Shown piece by piece: positions 10,409-21,620 of a DNA stretch of 64,000 nucleotides. The DNA comes from Xylanimonas protaetiae. Lineage in GTDB: Bacteria; Actinomycetota; Actinomycetes; Actinomycetales; Cellulomonadaceae. Each line of letters opens with the position of its first letter. Position 1 is the stretch's first letter. The position numbers were made by a program, and so were the translations under genes. The notes under the pieces are model-generated. The model saw nothing but the letters and a program-made list of their open reading frames with translations. It was not told the origin of the DNA and ran no database searches. The stretch covers positions 3,291,440 to 3,355,439 of the forward strand of contig NZ_CP035493.1 in assembly GCF_004135385.1 (NCBI RefSeq), written 5' to 3'.

Positions 10409-10454
10409 GGGGGACGCCCCGCCTGCTTCTCGCGAAGCAGACGGGGCGTCCCCC
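10409..10454. terminator. Strong hairpin terminator after acnA
   Basis: 21-bp inverted repeat (10409-10429 with 10434-10454) with one mismatch and a TCGC loop, starting 15 bases past the acnA stop. Its size and stability make it the best terminator candidate in the window, and it would also insulate the ABC operon promoter. Confidence 0.85.
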
Positions 10455-10468
10455 GTCGGTGCGGCCGG

Positions 10469-13279
<2,811 letters not shown>

Positions 13280-13350
13280 TACGGCTCCTCCATCGGGGTG
13301 TTCCGGGGTCCGCCCGGGAGCGTCCCCGGGCACTTCGCCCAGCATAACCC

Positions 13351-13374
13351 AGTTATCTTGATGTCAAGATAACT
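13351..13374. promoter_or_regulatory. 24-bp palindrome in the acnA promoter
   Basis: AGTTATCTTGA-TG-TCAAGATAACT, a perfect 11-bp inverted repeat. Read toward acnA it contains TTGACA, followed 15 bases on by TATGCT, so a bound repressor would cover the -35 box. The same core, TATCTTGA-N2-TCAAGATA in variant form, occurs at 49033-49054 upstream of an MFS exporter. The form suits a MarR-family dimer. TamR, a MarR protein, controls aconitase in Streptomyces, but I cannot confirm that this is its site. Confidence 0.75.
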
Positions 13375-13402
13375 GTCTCTGCGCCCGCGAGAGGAGCGGT
13401 GC

Positions 13403-13711
13403 TCAGACCTGCGGACCGCCGACCTGGAACCGCGCCTGCTCCACGTCCGAGCCCGTCGCCAGAGGGTCCTCGTCGCTCAGCGCGGGATGACGCCCGGCCT
13501 CCTTGCTCGCGGCGAGCCCGGCGAGGACGTCGTCGAGCCGGGTGTGCTGGTTGCCCGCGAGCGCCCGCGCCCGCTGCTCGCGCGCCCACTGCCGCTTCGT
13601 CGCGATCCGGACCCCCAGGAACACGGCGCCGAGTCCCAGGGCGAGCAGGCCGACGACCACCCCGAGGACGATGAGGTAGGGGCCGTTCGGCGTCGTGTGG
13701 ATGGTCAGCAC
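13403..13711 (-). CDS. Small single-pass membrane protein, unknown
   Basis: 102-aa protein. One hydrophobic helix at about residues 11-33 is followed by a basic stretch (R-I-A-T-K-R-Q-W) and a polar cytoplasmic tail, which predicts an N-out, C-in topology. The GTG start has GAAGGAG five bases upstream, which supports real translation. I do not recognise the family. It stands between acnA and the NYN gene with no clear operon partner. Confidence 0.6.
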   Translation of the reverse strand: MLTIHTTPNGPYLIVLGVVVGLLALGLGAVFLGVRIATKRQWAREQRARALAGNQHTRLDDVLAGLAASKEAGRHPALSDEDPLATGSDVEQARFQVGGPQV

Positions 13712-13894
13712 TCGTGCTCCTTCGGGACGACGTCAGCGGGCTCTCCGGCCGACCGTTCCAGGGTAGGGACCCGGACGCCGGCGGGACCCGGGCTGGCCGC
13801 GATGCCTGGTCGGTGCGTCCGCTGGCGCGCGTACGAGCCGTCCGCAGCCGCCTCGGGACGCGCCGACCGCCTGGGACGCGCGCGGGCGCCCGGG

Positions 13895-15286
13895 TCAGGC
13901 GCGCGCGGCCGCGACGAGCGCGTCGTACGCCGTCCAGAAGCTCTCGCGGATCTCGTGCCGCTCCAGGTCGGACAGGTCGATCACGCCCATCGCGGCCGTG
14001 ACGTCGAGCAGCAGCGCCTTGTCGACCTCGCGCGGGATGGACGGGCGGCCCAGCTCCAGCGCCTTCCAGGCCAGTGGCGTCGAGCTCAGCGCCAGCGAGT
14101 TGAGCACACGGCCGACGACGGCGACGACGGTGGCGTGAAACTCGTCGGCGAAGGTGCTCGTGCGCGGGACGGCGTCGGGCGGGAGCACCACGCCGTCGCC
14201 CTCGGGGCGGCGCATCGCGGCGGCGATGTCCTTCGGGGTGCGCGGGCCGGACGGCGCGGCGCCCGGCCCGGCCGGGACCGCGACGGGGGCCGGGGGCGTG
14301 GCGGGCGTGGGCGCGACGGGCGCCGGGGGCGCGACGGGCGTGGGCGCGACGGGCTTCGACGGGGCGGGGGCGGCACCCGGCTCCGCGGGCACGCGGGCGG
14401 GGCGCGGGCCGGGAGTCGGGCCCGGCGTCGGGCCGGGTGCGGGGCGGCGGCCCGGGCCGGGCGTCGGGGTGGGCACGGGCGCGCCCTCCGCGGCGGGGGC
14501 GGCGGGGATCGCCGCGACGGCGGGCCCCGCGACGGCGGGCGCGGGCGCGACGGCAGGAGCAGGCGCGACGGCCGGCCCGGCCGCGGAAGCCGGGGCGGCG
14601 GGCTCCGGCACCTCGGCGGCCGTCGCTGCACCCGGCAGGGCGGCGTCGACGAGCACCTCCCCGGCCTGGAGCGCCTCGGCGACCCCCTCCGCCTCGGCGA
14701 GGGCCGCGGCCTCCTCCTCGGTCTCCGCCGCCCGGGGCCGCTCCACCTTGAGCACCGCCTCGTCGACGAGCGCGGCGTCGATCACGTGCAGCTCGTCGGC
14801 GGCCCGCTGGAGGTGCCGGCTCACGGCGTGCGCGCCGCCGTTCGCGTCGGGTGCGGCGAGCAGCACCACCTCGACGCCGTGCACCTGGGCCTCCTCCACG
14901 GCCTCGGTGAAGTCGTCGTCACCGGAGACGAGCAGGAACACCTCGGCCGCCTGGTTGCGCGCGTGCGTGACGAGGTCGAGGCCGAGCCGCAGGTCGACGC
15001 CCTTCTGCTGGCCGTCGATCCCGAACCGCCCGAGCCGCAGCTTGACCCGCGGCAGCTCGCCGATGCGCTGCTGCTGCGGGTCGGGGACGCCGTTGCGTGC
15101 GGAGTCGTACCAGTACACGCGCAGCACGGGCATGCCCGAGATGGCCTCGGCCTGCCGGCGGATGCCTTCGATGAGCTTGCCGAACTCCACGTGGATGCCG
15201 GAGCGCAGGGACGTCCCCGTGACCCGGGTGGCGGCGGAGGCGAGCAGGTAACCGGCGTCGATATAGACGGAGCAGCGGGCAGGCAT
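13895..15286 (-). CDS. NYN/PIN-like domain protein with Pro-Ala linker
   Basis: 463-aa protein. Residues 1-170 form a NYN (LabA/DUF88, PIN-like) domain, with acidic residues expected for a metal-dependent ribonuclease site at D10 ('YIDAGYL'), D98/D104 ('GVDLRLGLD') and D123-D125 ('VSGDDDF'). A long low-complexity Pro/Ala/Gly linker (about 210-375) leads to a C-terminal helical domain (about 376-463) I do not recognise. NYN proteins are thought to process or decay RNA; the target is unknown. The start ATG lies inside one arm of a 12-bp hairpin whose loop holds the Shine-Dalgarno GGGAG (15275-15312). It sits 49 bp downstream of the flotillin gene. Confidence 0.82.
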   Translation of the reverse strand: MPARCSVYIDAGYLLASAATRVTGTSLRSGIHVEFGKLIEGIRRQAEAISGMPVLRVYWYDSARNGVPDPQQQRIGELPRVKLRLGRFGIDGQQKGVDLRLGLDLVTHARNQAAEVFLLVSGDDDFTEAVEEAQVHGVEVVLLAAPDANGGAHAVSRHLQRAADELHVIDAALVDEAVLKVERPRAAETEEEAAALAEAEGVAEALQAGEVLVDAALPGAATAAEVPEPAAPASAAGPAVAPAPAVAPAPAVAGPAVAAIPAAPAAEGAPVPTPTPGPGRRPAPGPTPGPTPGPRPARVPAEPGAAPAPSKPVAPTPVAPPAPVAPTPATPPAPVAVPAGPGAAPSGPRTPKDIAAAMRRPEGDGVVLPPDAVPRTSTFADEFHATVVAVVGRVLNSLALSSTPLAWKALELGRPSIPREVDKALLLDVTAAMGVIDLSDLERHEIRESFWTAYDALVAAARA

Positions 15287-15312
15287 AGGTCAAGGCTCCC
15301 ATGCCTGCCCGC
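15275..15312 (-). promoter_or_regulatory. Hairpin spanning the NYN gene start codon
   Basis: Perfect 12-bp inverted repeat (15275-15286 with 15301-15312) around a 14-base loop. On the mRNA the loop reads GGGAGCCTTGACCT, with the Shine-Dalgarno, and the ATG is the first codon of the second arm, so folding would bury the start codon. It may equally act as a weak terminator after the flotillin gene. Confidence 0.6.
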
Positions 15313-15335
15313 CCGTCACCGGGTCGCCGGGCCGG

Positions 15336-16793
15336 TCAGGCGTCTTTCGAGCCGAGCTGGGCGTGACCGTTCTGCCCCGCGAGGAACGTCTGGAGCAGGC
15401 CGATCAGGTCGACGCCCGTGGTGGCCTTGGCGACGGCCGGCACCTGGGTGAGCAGGTCCGTCGCGAGCCCCGTGATCTTGGACGCCCCGGCCGGGTCGCC
15501 GAGCACGGTGATGGTGTCGATCTCCCCGAGCGGCTTCGCGGCGGCCTCGATCATGGCCGGCAGTGCGGCCAGGACACGGTCGATGACGGCCTGCTGGCCG
15601 TACTTCTCGTACGCCTCGGCGAGCAGCGTGTTGGTGGCGGCCTCGGCCTCACCCTTGGCGCGGACCGCCTCGGCGTCGGCCAGGCCGTTGGCGCGCGTGG
15701 CCTCGGCCTGGGCCAGGCCCTGGGCCTTGAGCGAGTTCGCCAGACCGGTGCCCTCCGACTCGAGGCGCACCTTCTCGGCGGCGGCGGCGCGCTCGACGGC
15801 CACGGCCCGCGCCGCGGCGGCCTTCTCCGCGGCGTAGAGGTCGGCGTCGGCCTGCTTCTGCGCCGCGTACTGCTTGGCCTCGGCCTGCTTCTGCGCCGAG
15901 TAGAGGTCGGCGTCCGCCTTGGCGCGCACCTCGGAGTCGAGGCGCAGCTTGGTCAGCTCGACCTGCTGCTCGGCGTTGCCCTGCTCGGCCCGGGTGATCT
16001 CGGCCTGCTGGGCCGCGGCCACCTTGGGCCCGACGGCGGCGGCCTCGGCCTGGGCGGCGTCGGTCTCCTTCTTGAACTCGGCCTCGCGCAGCGCGGCCAT
16101 CTTGTTCGCCTCGGCGATGGCGATGCGCGACTCCGCCTGGGCCTTGGCGGCCTGCTGGGCGTTGGACGCCTCGGCGATCTCGGCCTCGCGGCGGACGGCG
16201 GCGGCCTGCGGGCGGCCCAGGTTGACGATGTAGTCGGCCGGGTCGGACTGGATCGCGTTGATCTGGAGGGTGTCGATCCGCAGCCCGGACTCGCTGAGTG
16301 CCTTGGCGGCCTCGTCCTTGATCTCGGTGGCGAACTTCGCCCGGTCGGCGAGCACCTCCTCGACCGTCATGTTGCCGACGACGCCGCGCAGCGCACCCGC
16401 GAGCACCGTCGCGACGACGCCGGGCACCTCCTCCTCGCGGTGGAGGAACCGCTGGGCGGCGGCGCGCACGCCCTCGGGGGTGCCGTCGATCTTGGCGAGG
16501 GCGACGGCGTCGACGGTGACCTTGATCTTGTCGGACGTGACGCCCTCGTCCACGCGCATGGGCACCTCGGTGGCGTCGAGCGAGATCGAGGCCGAGCGCT
16601 GGATGAACGGCACGACGAACACGCCGGAGCCGATGACCACCTTCACGCCCTCGGTGCCGCCCTTGCCGCCGGTGATGACGAGCGCCTCGTTGGCCTTGGG
16701 GATGCGGTAGCGCGAGACGACGGCGCCGATGACGATCGCGATCACCACCACGAGCGCGACGACGGAGACGATGGCGGTCAGTTCAGACGACAT
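15336..16793 (-). CDS. Flotillin-like SPFH domain protein
   Basis: 485-aa flotillin/YuaG-type protein. It has an N-terminal membrane helix (about 5-27), an SPFH/band-7 domain (about 28-200), then a long Ala/Glu/Lys/Gln-rich coiled coil (about 200-410), and a short C-terminal globular end containing 'TITVLGDPAGASKI'. Bacterial flotillins scaffold membrane microdomains and influence fluidity, secretion and signalling. The ATG follows GGAGAG. Upstream on the same strand, 48 bp away, is an NfeD-like gene, the usual partner of this family, which supports the call. Confidence 0.9.
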   Translation of the reverse strand: MSSELTAIVSVVALVVVIAIVIGAVVSRYRIPKANEALVITGGKGGTEGVKVVIGSGVFVVPFIQRSASISLDATEVPMRVDEGVTSDKIKVTVDAVALAKIDGTPEGVRAAAQRFLHREEEVPGVVATVLAGALRGVVGNMTVEEVLADRAKFATEIKDEAAKALSESGLRIDTLQINAIQSDPADYIVNLGRPQAAAVRREAEIAEASNAQQAAKAQAESRIAIAEANKMAALREAEFKKETDAAQAEAAAVGPKVAAAQQAEITRAEQGNAEQQVELTKLRLDSEVRAKADADLYSAQKQAEAKQYAAQKQADADLYAAEKAAAARAVAVERAAAAEKVRLESEGTGLANSLKAQGLAQAEATRANGLADAEAVRAKGEAEAATNTLLAEAYEKYGQQAVIDRVLAALPAMIEAAAKPLGEIDTITVLGDPAGASKITGLATDLLTQVPAVAKATTGVDLIGLLQTFLAGQNGHAQLGSKDA

Positions 16794-16841
16794 GGGTGGC
16801 TCTCCAGGAACCTCGAGGGTGGGAACTGCGGGGTCGCGCGC

Positions 16842-17348
16842 TCACGCCTCGGCGGGCGTGACGCGGACGACGTCGGGCGAGACGACGGCGGCCACGGTGA
16901 CGAGGGTCCCTGCCGCGACGGCGACGGTGGCGTGCGCGGTCAGGGTGCGCGGCGAGCCGGAGTAGACGACGCGCACCACGCCGGGCTTCCCGGGCGCGGC
17001 GGGCGTGTCCATGACGCCCGTGACGCCGGTCAGCGTGGCGACGCTCCCCGCGCCGTCGGGCGTGGACTGGCGGCGCAGCACCGAGGTCAGCACCCCGCCG
17101 CCCGCGGCGACGAGGACACCGGCCGCGACGGCGATCAGCACGATCGCCCAGGACGGCAGGTCGGTCAGCGACGCCAGGGCCAGGCCCGACCACCCGAACG
17201 CGGCGAGGCCACCGGTCAGGGCGAGCACCGACACGGACCCGTCGCCGGGCAGGTCGAGGTCGAACGCCTCGAACACCCCGTCGAACAGCAGGGCGAGCAG
17301 CGCGACGACGGTGGCGGCGATGCCGACGACGAGGAACCCGGTGGTCAC
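16842..17348 (-). CDS. NfeD-like membrane protein
   Basis: 168-aa protein. Two or three hydrophobic segments ('LVVGIAATVVALLALLF', 'GGLAAFGWSGLALASL', 'SWAIVLIAVAAGVLVAAGG') precede a C-terminal beta-rich domain (about 90-168) of OB-fold type, the layout of short NfeD proteins. These partner flotillins (SPFH-NfeD operons), as here. I choose the GTG at 17348, which has CACGAT seven bases upstream (leaderless); an ATG three codons earlier at 17357 is an alternative. No protease domain is present, so it is the NfeD1b-type short form. Confidence 0.7.
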   Translation of the reverse strand: MTTGFLVVGIAATVVALLALLFDGVFEAFDLDLPGDGSVSVLALTGGLAAFGWSGLALASLTDLPSWAIVLIAVAAGVLVAAGGGVLTSVLRRQSTPDGAGSVATLTGVTGVMDTPAAPGKPGVVRVVYSGSPRTLTAHATVAVAAGTLVTVAAVVSPDVVRVTPAEA

Positions 17349-17472
17349 GGCGCACATCGTGGCAGAACGCGACCCCGCCGACCAGGGGTCCGCCGAAGTT
17401 GCCCGCGGCGGCTCCAGGCGCCCCGGCGCCGCACGCGTACGGACGGACCGTCGTCCCGGTGGCGGACGATCG

Positions 17473-18819
17473 TCAGACCCGCTCCAGGACCGCCACCGCC
17501 TCCACGTGGTGCGTATGGGGGAACAGGTCGAACGCCCGCAGCTCGCCGAGTGCGTAACCGTGCCCCGCGAAGTAGGCGACGTCGCGGGCGAGGGCCGCCG
17601 GGTCGCACGCGACGTAGACGACGCGGCCGGGGCCGCGCTGCGCGACGGCCTCGACGACGCCGCGGCCCGCGCCTGCGCGCGGCGGGTCCAGCACGACGAC
17701 GTCGGCGTTCCCGACGCCCGCACCGCCGGCGTCGCCGTCGGCGAGCACGCGGTCGACGGCACCGAGGTGCAGTTCGACCTGCGGCAGGTGGTGCGCGTTG
17801 CGGCGCGCGTCCTTGACGGCACGGGCGTCGCCCTCGACGGCGACGACGCGGCCGTCGGAGCCGACGGCCGCGGCGAGCGGGAGCGTGAACAGGCCCGCGC
17901 CCGAGTACAGGTCGAGGACGCTGGCCCCGGACAGGTCGCCGACGGCGTCGAGCACCGCGCCGCTCAGCACGGCCGGCGCCTCGCGGTGGTTCTGCCAGAA
18001 GCCGTCCGCGGCGACCCGGTAGCGGAACGTCGCGGCGACGCCCGACGCGCGCCGCGGCGTCACCGTCTCGGCGACCGCGCGCCGTGCGTTGGGGCGCCGG
18101 TCGGCGCGACCGCCGCGCCACAGCTCGCCGTCGACGAGCAGCACGGGTTCGGACCCGTCGCCGGGCGCCACGAGCTCCAGCCGCGCTCCCGGCGCCCAGC
18201 GGCGCGTGAACACGCCCTCGGCGTCGGCGAGCGCCGCGACCTCCGCGGTGCCGAGCGGCATGGCGTCCAGCGGCACGACGTCGTGGGAGCGGAACTTGCG
18301 CATGCCCGCGCGGCCCTCGGCGTCGGCGACGAGGTCGACGCGCGTGCGGGAGTGCAGGCCGCCGCGCTCCTCGTCGCCGGGGGCGGACTCGACCGTCACG
18401 TCGCGGTCGAGGCCGGCGAGGCGCTGCAGCTGCTCGCGGACGACGGCGGCCTTCCAGCGCCGTTGCCCGTCGAGCGAGACGAACGCGAGCTCGCCACCGC
18501 CGACGCCGCCCGGGCCGGCCTCCGGCCAGGCGGACGGGACGCGGTCGGGCGACGGGTCGGAGAGCACCTCGACGGCGTCGGCCCGCCAGAACTTGGGGCC
18601 GCCCTCGGTCACGACGGCGCGGACCCGCTCCCCCGGCAGGGCGTGCCGCACGAACACGACGCGCCCCTCTAGGCGGGCGACGGCGTGCCCACCGTGCGCC
18701 ACGGGCCCGACGACAAGCTCGAGCTCCTGGCCGGCGTCGGCGTCGACGGGCCGGGGGCGCGGCCGGCGCTGGACGGGACGGGCAGGACGGGCGGGGCGAG
18801 AGCTGCGAGGCGAGGGCAC
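17473..18819 (-). CDS. TRAM-domain class I RNA (uracil-C5) methyltransferase
   Basis: 448-aa RumA/TrmA/RlmCD-family enzyme. An Arg/Pro-rich N-terminal tail is followed by a TRAM domain (about 30-90, 'LVVGPVAHGGHAVARLEG'), then the SAM-binding Rossmann domain with 'VLDLYSGAGLFTLPLA'. The 'VVLDPPRAGAGRGVVEAV' and catalytic-Cys 'YVACDPAALARDV' motifs are present. The four N-terminal cluster cysteines of E. coli RumA are not seen. It should add C5-methyl groups to uridines in 23S rRNA (or tRNA), with target unresolved. Start is the GTG at 18819, preceded by GGAGGATGGGGCC. It lies downstream of the KimA-like gene, an order I recall in M. tuberculosis (Rv2689c-Rv2690c). Confidence 0.85.
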   Translation of the reverse strand: MPSPRSSRPARPARPVQRRPRPRPVDADAGQELELVVGPVAHGGHAVARLEGRVVFVRHALPGERVRAVVTEGGPKFWRADAVEVLSDPSPDRVPSAWPEAGPGGVGGGELAFVSLDGQRRWKAAVVREQLQRLAGLDRDVTVESAPGDEERGGLHSRTRVDLVADAEGRAGMRKFRSHDVVPLDAMPLGTAEVAALADAEGVFTRRWAPGARLELVAPGDGSEPVLLVDGELWRGGRADRRPNARRAVAETVTPRRASGVAATFRYRVAADGFWQNHREAPAVLSGAVLDAVGDLSGASVLDLYSGAGLFTLPLAAAVGSDGRVVAVEGDARAVKDARRNAHHLPQVELHLGAVDRVLADGDAGGAGVGNADVVVLDPPRAGAGRGVVEAVAQRGPGRVVYVACDPAALARDVAYFAGHGYALGELRAFDLFPHTHHVEAVAVLERV

Positions 18820-18845
18820 GGCCCCATCCTCCCCCACGCGGGAGG

Positions 18846-20849
18846 TCAGAAGCGCTGGAGGCGACCCTGGACGTAGGTGGTGTCCTCCAGGCCGGTCTGG
18901 CCCTCCGAGGACGCGAGCTGCCACGGCACGGACGCCACGACGACGCCCGGCGTGAACAGCAGGCGGCCCTTGAGGCGCAGCGCCGACTGGTTGTGCAGCA
19001 GCTGCTCCCACCAGTGGCCGACGACGTACTCGGGGATGTAGACCACGACGAGGTCGCGCGGCGACTCGCGGCGCACCGACCGCACGTAGGTGAGGATCGG
19101 CCGGCTGATCTCGCGGAACGGCGAGTCGAGGATCCGCAGCGGCACCGGCAGGTCGAGCGCCTCCCACTGGGCGGTGAGGTCGGCGACGTCGTCGGGGTCG
19201 ACGCCCACGGTGACGGCCTCCAGCACCGACGGGCGGGAGGCCCGCGCGTAGGCCAGCGCCCGCATGGTCGGCTTGTGGATCCGCGAGACGAGCACGATGG
19301 CGTGCACGCGCGACGGCAGCGCGCGGGCGGCCGCGACGTCCTCGAGCGAGAGCTCCTCGCGCACCCGGCCGTAGTGCTTGTGGATGGCGAGCATGACCAG
19401 GTAGAGCACCGCCATCGCGATGATCGCGATGTAGGCGCCGTGCACGAACTTGGTCAGCAGCACGATGATCAGCACGGTCCCGGTGCACACGAAGCCGACG
19501 ACGTTGATGACGCGCGAGCGCAGCATGTGCGTGCGCGCGGCCGGGTCGGAGGAACGCTTCAGCTCGCGGCCCCAGTGCCGGATCATGCCGAGCTGGGACA
19601 GCGTGAACGACACGAACACGCCCACGATGTAGAGCTGGATGAGCCGCGTGACCTGGGCGTCGAAGGCCACGATGAGCAGGATCGCCGCGACGGCGAGCGT
19701 GATGATGCCGTTCGAGAACGCGAGCCGGTCGCCGCGCGTGTGCAGCTGGCGGGGCAGGTAGCCGTCCTTCGCGAGGATCGAGCCGAGCACGGGGAACCCG
19801 TTGAACGCCGTGTTCGCCGCGAGCACGAGGATGATGCCGGTGATGGCGGAGACGGCGTAGAACGCGACCGGGAAGCCCTGGAACACGGCGGCGGCGAGCT
19901 GCCCGATCGTGGGGTGCTGCACGTAGTCCGCGGGGATCGGGCCGCCGTCGAGCGTGAGCTGCCGGGCCGGGTCCTCCACGTACTTGACGCCGGTCGCCTG
20001 CGCGAGCAGCAGGATCGAGATGACGAAGGTCGCCGAGATCCCGCCCAGCATTGCCAGGGTGGTGGCCGCGTTGCGGGACTTGGGCTTGCGGAAGGCCGGG
20101 ACGCCGTTGGAGATGGCCTCCACGCCGGTGAGGGCCGCACAGCCGGACGCGAAGGCGCGCGCGAACAGGAACGCGCCCGCCAGGCCCATGAGGCCCTGGT
20201 CGAACCCGGCCTGCGGCACGACCGTCAGGCCGGAGCTCTCGGCCATGGGGAGCGTGCCGGTGAAGTACCGGACGCCGCCGACGACCGCCATGAGGCCGAT
20301 GAGCGCCATGAACAGGTAGGTGGGCACGGCGAAGAACGTGCCGGACTCGCGCACGCCGCGCAGGTTCATCATGGTGAGCAGCACCACGGCGACGACGGCC
20401 GCGAGCGCCTCGTGCCCGCGCAGCGCCGGGATGGCGGAGGCAGCGTACTGCGCGGCCGACGAGATCGACACGGCCACGGTGAGCACGTAGTCGACGAGCA
20501 GCGCCGAGGCGACCGACAGGCCCGCGGGCGCCCCCAGGTTGGTGGTCGCGACCTCGTAGTCGCCACCGCCCGAGGGGTAGGCGTGCACGTTCTGCCGGTA
20601 CGACAGCACCACGATGACCAGCACGAACACCACGCCCAGGCCCGCCCACAGGGAGATGGTCGAGGCGGCGAGGCCGGCGAGCGCGAGCGTCAGCAGGATC
20701 TCGTCGGGCGCGTAGGCGACCGACGAGAGCGCGTCCGAGGCGAAGATGGGGAGCGCGATGCGCTTGGGGAGCAGCGTGTGCCCCAGGTGCTCGCTGCGCA
20801 TGGGGCGCCCGAGCAGGATCCGCTTGGCGGCGTCCGCGATGTCCGACAC
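18846..20849 (-). CDS. KimA-like APC-superfamily potassium permease
   Basis: 667-aa protein with about 12 hydrophobic helices (residues ~30-480) and a soluble C-terminal domain of about 170 residues. The N-terminus, 'RILLGRPMRSEHLGH' followed by 'LPIFASDALSSVAYAPDE', closely follows Bacillus KimA, a proton-coupled K+ importer inhibited by c-di-AMP. Many databases label such proteins amino-acid permeases. K+ is favoured here because two TrkA-type K+ regulatory proteins are divergently transcribed 102 bp away. Start is the GTG at 20849, 8 bases after a TACAGT -10 box (leaderless); 22 in-frame codons upstream look non-coding. K+ as substrate is inference. Confidence 0.78.
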   Translation of the reverse strand: MSDIADAAKRILLGRPMRSEHLGHTLLPKRIALPIFASDALSSVAYAPDEILLTLALAGLAASTISLWAGLGVVFVLVIVVLSYRQNVHAYPSGGGDYEVATTNLGAPAGLSVASALLVDYVLTVAVSISSAAQYAASAIPALRGHEALAAVVAVVLLTMMNLRGVRESGTFFAVPTYLFMALIGLMAVVGGVRYFTGTLPMAESSGLTVVPQAGFDQGLMGLAGAFLFARAFASGCAALTGVEAISNGVPAFRKPKSRNAATTLAMLGGISATFVISILLLAQATGVKYVEDPARQLTLDGGPIPADYVQHPTIGQLAAAVFQGFPVAFYAVSAITGIILVLAANTAFNGFPVLGSILAKDGYLPRQLHTRGDRLAFSNGIITLAVAAILLIVAFDAQVTRLIQLYIVGVFVSFTLSQLGMIRHWGRELKRSSDPAARTHMLRSRVINVVGFVCTGTVLIIVLLTKFVHGAYIAIIAMAVLYLVMLAIHKHYGRVREELSLEDVAAARALPSRVHAIVLVSRIHKPTMRALAYARASRPSVLEAVTVGVDPDDVADLTAQWEALDLPVPLRILDSPFREISRPILTYVRSVRRESPRDLVVVYIPEYVVGHWWEQLLHNQSALRLKGRLLFTPGVVVASVPWQLASSEGQTGLEDTTYVQGRLQRF

Positions 20850-20857
20850 AAGCAGCA

Positions 20858-20863
20858 ACTGTA
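20858..20863 (-). promoter_or_regulatory. Leaderless -10 box of the KimA-like gene (TACAGT)
   Basis: TACAGT on the minus strand with 8 bases to the GTG at 20849 and no Shine-Dalgarno. It shares the 102-bp divergent region with the first trkA promoter. Confidence 0.5.
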
Positions 20864-20938
20864 GGCGGAACGAGCCGCCGCATCCCCGACAGGTCCACCG
20901 ACGGCGCGGACGCATCTACGACGGCCGGGGCCGACGTG

Positions 20939-20944
20939 TAGCGT
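20939..20944 (+). promoter_or_regulatory. Leaderless -10 box of the first trkA gene (TAGCGT)
   Basis: TAGCGT followed by 7 bases and the GTG at 20952. Confidence 0.6.
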
Positions 20945-20951
20945 TCCGCAC

Positions 20952-21620
20952 GTGCACTTCGTGATCATGGGCTGCGGCCGGGTCGGCGCCACCCTCGCGC
21001 AGGAGATCGAGTCCCGCGGGCACTCGGTGGCGGTGATCGACCAGAACCCTGAGGCGTTCCGCCGGCTGTCCGGCGACTTCGGCGGCCAGAAGGTCACGGG
21101 CATCGGGTTCGACCGCGAGACGCTGGTCCAGGCCGGGATCGAGGACACGTACGCGTTCGCCGCGGTGTCCGACGGCGACAACTCGAACGTCCTGGCGGCC
21201 CGGGTGGCGCGCGAGACGTTCGGCGTCGAGAACGTCGTCGCGCGCATCTACGACCCCAAGCGGGCCGAGATCTACCAGCGCCTGGGCATCCCCACGGTCG
21301 CCACGGTCCGCTGGACCTCCGACCAGGTGCTGCGCCGCATGCTCCCGCTCGGCGCCACGGACGAGTACCGCGACCCGTCCGGCCAGGTGCGCCTCGCGCA
21401 GGTCGACTACCACCCCGGCTGGGCCGGGGTGTCGGTGCGCCGCATCGAGGAGGTCACGGGCGTGCGCGTCGCGTTCCTGTCCCGCTACACGGACGGCGTC
21501 ATGGTCACCCGCGACACGGTGCTGCAGGAGAACGACGTGCTGCACGTCCTCATGCGGTCCGACGACGCCGACGCCGTCGAGCGCCTGCTGACCCAGGCAC
21601 CCGATCCCAAGGAGGCCTGA
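20952..21620 (+). CDS. ceoB: TrkA-family potassium uptake protein (CeoB-like)
   Basis: 222-aa cytosolic RCK protein. It has an N-terminal NAD-binding Rossmann domain with 'VIMGCGRVGATLAQEIE' (GxGxxG) and acidic 'VIDQNP', followed by a TrkA-C domain (about 135-222). Such proteins gate K+ transporters in response to nucleotides. It is the first of a tandem pair overlapping by one base (TGATG), matching the ceoB-ceoC arrangement of mycobacteria. The start is leaderless (TAGCGT plus 7 bases). Likely partner is the divergent KimA-like permease, or a Trk/Ktr channel elsewhere; no TrkH-type gene is in the window. Confidence 0.88.
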   Translation: MHFVIMGCGRVGATLAQEIESRGHSVAVIDQNPEAFRRLSGDFGGQKVTGIGFDRETLVQAGIEDTYAFAAVSDGDNSNVLAARVARETFGVENVVARIYDPKRAEIYQRLGIPTVATVRWTSDQVLRRMLPLGATDEYRDPSGQVRLAQVDYHPGWAGVSVRRIEEVTGVRVAFLSRYTDGVMVTRDTVLQENDVLHVLMRSDDADAVERLLTQAPDPKEA

